DNA from: CALMEC01 sp963765105
GTDB lineage: Bacteria > Actinomycetota > Thermoleophilia > Miltoncostaeales > Miltoncostaeaceae
Assembly: GCA_963765105.1 (NCBI GenBank)
Contig: CAVXUW010000004.1
Location: 1,178,001 to 1,242,000, forward strand
Length of the DNA stretch: 64,000 nucleotides
Reading direction: 5' to 3'
The position numbers and the translations under genes are program-made. The notes beneath the pieces were generated by a model that did no database searches, was not told the DNA's origin, and saw only the letters and a list, made by a program, of their open reading frames with translations. The first letter of the stretch is position 1. The number at the start of each line of letters is the position of its first letter. This document shows, one piece after another, positions 60,269-64,000 of this stretch.

Positions 60269-61434
60269 CCGCCCCCAGGGAGTGCTCCACGCGACGCGCC
60301 CGGAGGTGTCAGGTACCCCACAAGGGTCGGTCCCATTGCTTCAAGGTCGGCCTCTGTCGCCGCCAAGGCATCCGCGCGGGACGCGCCGCCCCGGCCGATG
60401 GGAAGAGCAGCAGCAAAGCCTGCGTGGTGTATTCGTTCAGGGGTAAGTGAAACCGCCCCGCAAACAGCGACGCACGGCACGCGCGCCGCGCGACAGGCAG
60501 CCGCAACCGCAGCCGGGGCTTTCCCGGTGAGGGACTGCTCGTCCAAACCCCCTTCGCCCGTGATGCACAGCTGAGCCGCGTCGAGTGCGCCTCGGAGGTC
60601 GACGGCATCGAGAACGAGCTCGGCCCCCGGGACGATCGTCGCGCCGAGGAGCGCAACCATTCCCCCGGCGGCGCCCCCGGCGGCGCCGGCGCCAGGGAGG
60701 TTGCTGACGTCCACACCGGTCTCGCGGAGAAGCACCTTCGAGAACGAGGCCAGGCCGGCGTCAAGGCGTCGAACGGCGGCGGCGTCTGCGCCCTTCTGCG
60801 GTCCGAACACATGCGCGGCACCCTCCGCGCCATGGAATGGGCTACGCACGTCACAGGCAAGGTCGATCTGAACCCCGGCCAGGCGGGGGTCGCATGCCGA
60901 TCGATCGATGGACGCGACGCGGCCCAGGTCGCTGCCGCGCCCATGCAGCTCCTCGCCGGCGCGATCACGAACGACACACCCCAGGGCCCGAAGAATTCCG
61001 AGGCCCGCGTCGTTCGTGGCACTTCCCCCCATCGCCACGATGAGTCGCACGGGTTTCTGATCAAGGGCCCGGCGGATGAGCTCGCCGGTACCAAAGGTGC
61101 TCGTGAGCTCCGGATCTCGTTCGTCGTCAGTCAGGCGCTCGTAACCCGATGCCGCGGAGAGCTCCACGACCACCGTGTCGCCGGGCAACAGCCCGATGGA
61201 AGCCTCGACCGATCGGCCGAGCGGATCGTTCACCCGGAACGAACGAACATGCCCCGATGTTGCGGCAACCAGTGCATCGCGCGTCCCCTCGCCCCCATCG
61301 GCCACCGGGAGTTCAACAACGCGGACGTCAGGAGCGGCGAGGCGCACACCGGCCGCGATCGCATGGGCGGCGCCAACCGCGCTGAGCGCCCCCTTGAACG
61401 GCGCGGGGGCGACTACGACCGAACGATCGGCCAT
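60265..61434 (-). CDS. glxK: Glycerate kinase (GlxK family)
   Basis: A 389-residue glycerate 2-kinase of the GlxK/GarK family: VVVAPAPFKGALSAVGAAHA, VADGGEGTRDAL, VAMGGSATNDAGLGILRALG, AHVFGPQKGADAAAV, and ITGEGGLDEQSLTGKAPAAV. It phosphorylates glycerate to 2-phosphoglycerate. Its end overlaps that of the HAD phosphatase gene by four bases (convergent). It might recover glycerate freed from glucosylglycerate, but this is inference. Its start overlaps the end of the SDR gene by 22 bases. Confidence 0.92.
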   Translation of the reverse strand: MADRSVVVAPAPFKGALSAVGAAHAIAAGVRLAAPDVRVVELPVADGGEGTRDALVAATSGHVRSFRVNDPLGRSVEASIGLLPGDTVVVELSAASGYERLTDDERDPELTSTFGTGELIRRALDQKPVRLIVAMGGSATNDAGLGILRALGCVVRDRAGEELHGRGSDLGRVASIDRSACDPRLAGVQIDLACDVRSPFHGAEGAAHVFGPQKGADAAAVRRLDAGLASFSKVLLRETGVDVSNLPGAGAAGGAAGGMVALLGATIVPGAELVLDAVDLRGALDAAQLCITGEGGLDEQSLTGKAPAAVAAACRAARVPCVAVCGAVSLTPERIHHAGFAAALPIGRGGASRADALAATEADLEAMGPTLVGYLTPPGASRGALPGGG

Positions 61435-62225
61435 TCGATGCCGAGAAAGCCCAACAGGGTGTCGTGGTTCATTCCGCGCAGCTGCTTCGCGTCGTCACCG
61501 ACGAGCACGTTGGCGTCCGGGTGGCGCTCGGTGGCGACGCGGACGATCTCAGCGGCCACCACAGCAGGGTCCGTGTTGATCTGCGCGCGCCACTCCCCGA
61601 GCCCGCGAAGAAACGCCCCGGCCAGAGGCGCGTAGGGCCCATTGGGGTCGGTCACCGAACCCGAGCGTCGCGTCGACGCAGAGAACTCCGTTGCGACCAT
61701 CCCCGGTTCAACGCATGAGACGCGGATGCCAAACGGTCGACACTCCAACGCAAGGACATCGGCCAGTGCATTAAGTGCGGCCTTGCTGGCCCGGTAGGCG
61801 CCCAGAAGCGGGGTGGGCAGATGCGCCCCGACCGTCGAGACAAAAACCACGGCCCCGCCACCGGCCCGACGCATTGCGGGGAGCGCCGCCTGGGTGACGG
61901 CCAGGGCGCCGAAGGTGTTGGTGTCGAACACCGCGCGGACCTCGTCCATCGAGACGTCCTCAACGGTACCGACCAGGGCGTAGCCGGCGTTGTTGACCAC
62001 CGCGTCGAGGGCGCCCTCCGCAAACTCCTGTGCCGCCGCGACAGCGGAGGCAATACTTGCCGAGTCGGTGACGTCAAGCTGCACCACCAGAACCTCGGGG
62101 TCAGCGACCTCGAGCGACGCCGGGTCGCGCACCCCAGCAACACACCGCCACCCCGCCGCGCGGAACGCATCGACCGTCGAACGTCCGATTCCCCGGCTGG
62201 CGCCGGTGATGAGTGCGGTGGGCAT
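61413..62225 (-). CDS. Short-chain dehydrogenase/reductase
   Basis: A 270-residue classical SDR with ALITGASRGIGRSTVDAFRA (cofactor loop), VVNNAGYALVGTVEDVSMDE, FVSTVGAHLPTPLLGAYRAS KAALN region carrying Ser, Tyr and Lys, and VEPGMVATEFSAS. Substrate unknown. It is followed by glxK (22-base overlap) and lies 12 bases downstream of the histidine kinase gene, so the three may be one transcript. Confidence 0.88.
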   Translation of the reverse strand: MPTALITGASRGIGRSTVDAFRAAGWRCVAGVRDPASLEVADPEVLVVQLDVTDSASIASAVAAAQEFAEGALDAVVNNAGYALVGTVEDVSMDEVRAVFDTNTFGALAVTQAALPAMRRAGGGAVVFVSTVGAHLPTPLLGAYRASKAALNALADVLALECRPFGIRVSCVEPGMVATEFSASTRRSGSVTDPNGPYAPLAGAFLRGLGEWRAQINTDPAVVAAEIVRVATERHPDANVLVGDDAKQLRGMNHDTLLGFLGIEWPIVRS

Positions 62226-62237
62226 CGACCGTGAACG

Positions 62238-64000
62238 CTACCGGGTGACGGAGCGCGCATCCTTCGCCATCACGGCAGACCGAAGTGGAAGCCGGACGGT
62301 AAACACACTCCCCACATTCGGGGCGGATCGCATGTCGATCGACCCACCGTGGGCTTCGGCGAGACCTCGGGCGATGGCCAGTCCCAACCCCAGCCCGCTT
62401 CCCTCGCGGGAGCGGTCGGCCTGAAAGAAGCGATCGAAGATGAACTGCTGGTTGTCGAGCGAGATACCGGAGCCGGTGTCACGGACGCTGATGGCCCCGA
62501 ACTCGGTGTCGCGCGAGACCCCGACGGACACCTTGCCTCCCGCGGGAGTGTGGCGGATCGCGTTGTCGAGCAGGATCAGAAGGATCTGCTCCACCCGGGC
62601 ACCGTCGGCCTGCACGACGATCTCCGTGGCGGCCGGAGACGACACCAACTCCACGCCTTCGCGCTCGGCGAGCACCGCACGCGAGGCGGCAATCTCGGTG
62701 GCCAGCTCGCCCAGGTCAACAGCGTCGCGATCGAGCGTGAGGGCCCCGGCGTCAAGACGCGCCAGCTCGAGCTGTTCCGCAACGAGGCGCTCGAGGCGTC
62801 CCACTTCATGCGTCATGAGACCGAGAAATTCCGTGCGCTGCTCCGTCGACATGCGCTCGTCCTCCAACAACTCGAGGAACCCCTTAACGGCGGTGAGCGG
62901 CGTCTTCAGCTCATGCGACACGTTGGCGATGAGGTCGCGGCGGGCACGTGCGAGACGCCGCTCCTCGGTCACATCACGCATGGTCAGGACGATGCCGGCA
63001 CCGCCAACCGGCGGCGACACCGACAGGAGTACCTCCCGGCCGGTTGGCAGCGTCGCCTCCACTGTGGACTCGGTGCCCGGCTCCGCCAGCGCCTGTCGCA
63101 CCGGGGTGCGAACCGCTTCGGGAAGCTCGTCGATCGACAACGTCTCGGCACCTTCGGGAATGCGCAAGAGCTCCCGTGCGGCATCGTTGGCCACGGCCAC
63201 CTCGCCGGTCTCGCTCACCGCAAGGACACCCTCGGTCAGCGAGGCGACAAGGGCGCGGGCGCGGTCACGGTCGCTGACCGTTTCGGCCACGAGGCCCTCC
63301 AGGCGAGCCGCCATCGTGTTGAGGCTCTCCCCGAGCGACGCCAGCTCGAGCGGGGTGACCTCGGCCGCGCGCGCCGACAGATCGCCCCGGGCAAGGGTCG
63401 AGGCGGTTCCTGCCAACCCGCGGATGCGTGCCCCGAGGATGCGTGCGATGCCCGACACCGGCCAACGATGCGAGGCCCAGCACAAGGGCCACCGCCAACA
63501 GAACCCGCCGCCGCACGAAGGCGAGGCGATCGGCCGTGCCGCGTACGGGCATCGCGGCCTCAAGGACGTAGTCGTCGACATCATCGACGCGGACGCGTAT
63601 CGCCCCTTCGACGATGTCCCCGTTCGGCGTTTCCCGAATGAGAAATCGCTGCTGTGGGGTGTTTCCGTCGACCACCCATTTGCCCGCCTCCGAGAGCCGA
63701 CCCGACGTGAGATAGCCGCGGGTGATCGAGGATTGAAACGTCTGGGGCTGAACGGTCTCGGTAAAGAACGACAGGCGTGTGTCGCCCTCCAACGTGCTGG
63801 CCAGAGTGCCGACCGCGACCTGCGCGAATTCGCGCCAAAATCGCGATTGTTCTGCAAGCGTGCGAATGAGATCGCGCCTGTGCCTGCCGGGCTTGTTCCT
63901 TCCGGATGTTGGCCTCAAGCGTCGGGAACACCACAAGCGCCACTGCCAAACTGGCCATGCGCGCCGAGGGCGATGAACGCCGCAACCAACCACGCTTGCA
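62238..64000 (-). pseudogene. Sensor histidine kinase with two apparent frameshifts (5' end outside window)
   Basis: The kinase core is intact in one frame from 62238 to about 63450: HAMP region with GLAGTASTLARGDLSARAAE, PAS-like segment, H-box NVSHELKTPLTAVKGFLELL, N-box ILLDNAIRHTPAGG, G1 DTGSGISLDNQQFIFDRFFQ and G2 GSGLGLGLAIARGLAEAHGG. The extracytoplasmic sensor domain (FWREFAQVAVGTLASTLEGD to VLGLASLAGVG) is in a second frame, joined at about 63455 by one surplus base. The first membrane helix (MASLAVALVVFPTLEANIRK) is in a third, joined near 63875. Either this gene is newly inactivated or the consensus has two single-base errors. Confidence 0.8.

Overview
The window looks like chromosome from a high-GC actinobacterium. 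The best guess is the class Thermoleophilia (Solirubrobacterales/Gaiellales type), but this is inference. The grounds are many GTG starts, 4-base overlapping starts, probable leaderless promoters, a split cytochrome b with a cytochrome c fused to its C-terminal half, futalosine-type menaquinone genes and a CHRD-domain secreted protein. No phage, transposase, rRNA or CRISPR array was seen. One tRNA (Lys, CTT) is present.

Layout. 1-7.4 kb: end of a GT87 glycosyltransferase, a LolA-like envelope protein, a ymdB-type phosphoesterase with a degenerate M23-like protein, an ABC exporter operon, aat, a frameshifted DUF11/RTX gene, and a small leader-peptide-like protein. 7.5-11.7 kb: hemB-hemL, a helical protein and ubiD. 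11.7-13.8 kb: two decayed envelope genes (LysM, SIMPL) and an intact CHRD protein. 13.9-16.2 kb: Rieske/cytochrome b/cytochrome bc complex. 16.3-23 kb: ubiX, menG, polyprenyl synthase, mqnA, two tandem secreted paralogues, a DoxX-like protein and mqnC. Together with ubiD this is much of a futalosine menaquinone pathway feeding the bc complex. 23-27.7 kb: a decayed DUF4143 ATPase, an O-methyltransferase, a rhodanese, a zinc-ribbon protein and a group II PLP decarboxylase.

27.8-34.8 kb is a histidine-utilisation operon (hutH-hutU-def-hutF-hutI) with a divergent IclR regulator. It has hutF but no hutG. A peptide-deformylase-family gene sits between hutU and hutF with almost no spacing. The most interesting hypothesis here is that this Def-like enzyme removes the formyl group from N-formylglutamate. 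34.9-40.5 kb: a Phd/VapC pair, lipA, dcd, tatA, a TPR protein, tRNA-Lys, then hipBA preceded by a perfect 13-bp inverted repeat and a 9-codon mini-ORF coupled to hipB. 40.6-46.1 kb: ccdA, then a UDP-sugar set (2-epimerase with a CTG start, 6-dehydrogenase, Gfo/Idh/MocA oxidoreductase, hexapeptide N-acetyltransferase) resembling the Wbp/Wlb route. 46.3-51.6 kb: a complete branched-chain amino-acid ABC operon. 51.6-58.5 kb: a DUF2339 protein, a SpoIID-domain protein and rmlA-rmlC-rmlD-rmlB for dTDP-rhamnose. 58.5-61.4 kb: GpgS, a HAD phosphatase and a glycerate kinase, pointing to glucosylglycerate. The window ends in an SDR and a histidine kinase carrying two apparent frameshifts.

Two themes cut across the window. 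Several accessory surface or sensor genes carry frameshifts while the core metabolic genes are intact; this may be real decay or single-base consensus errors. A pair of palindromes (CGCCARYTGGCG cores) occurs as a two-hairpin element at 25.3 kb and again, with its halves in the opposite order, at 58.5 kb between rmlA and gpgS.
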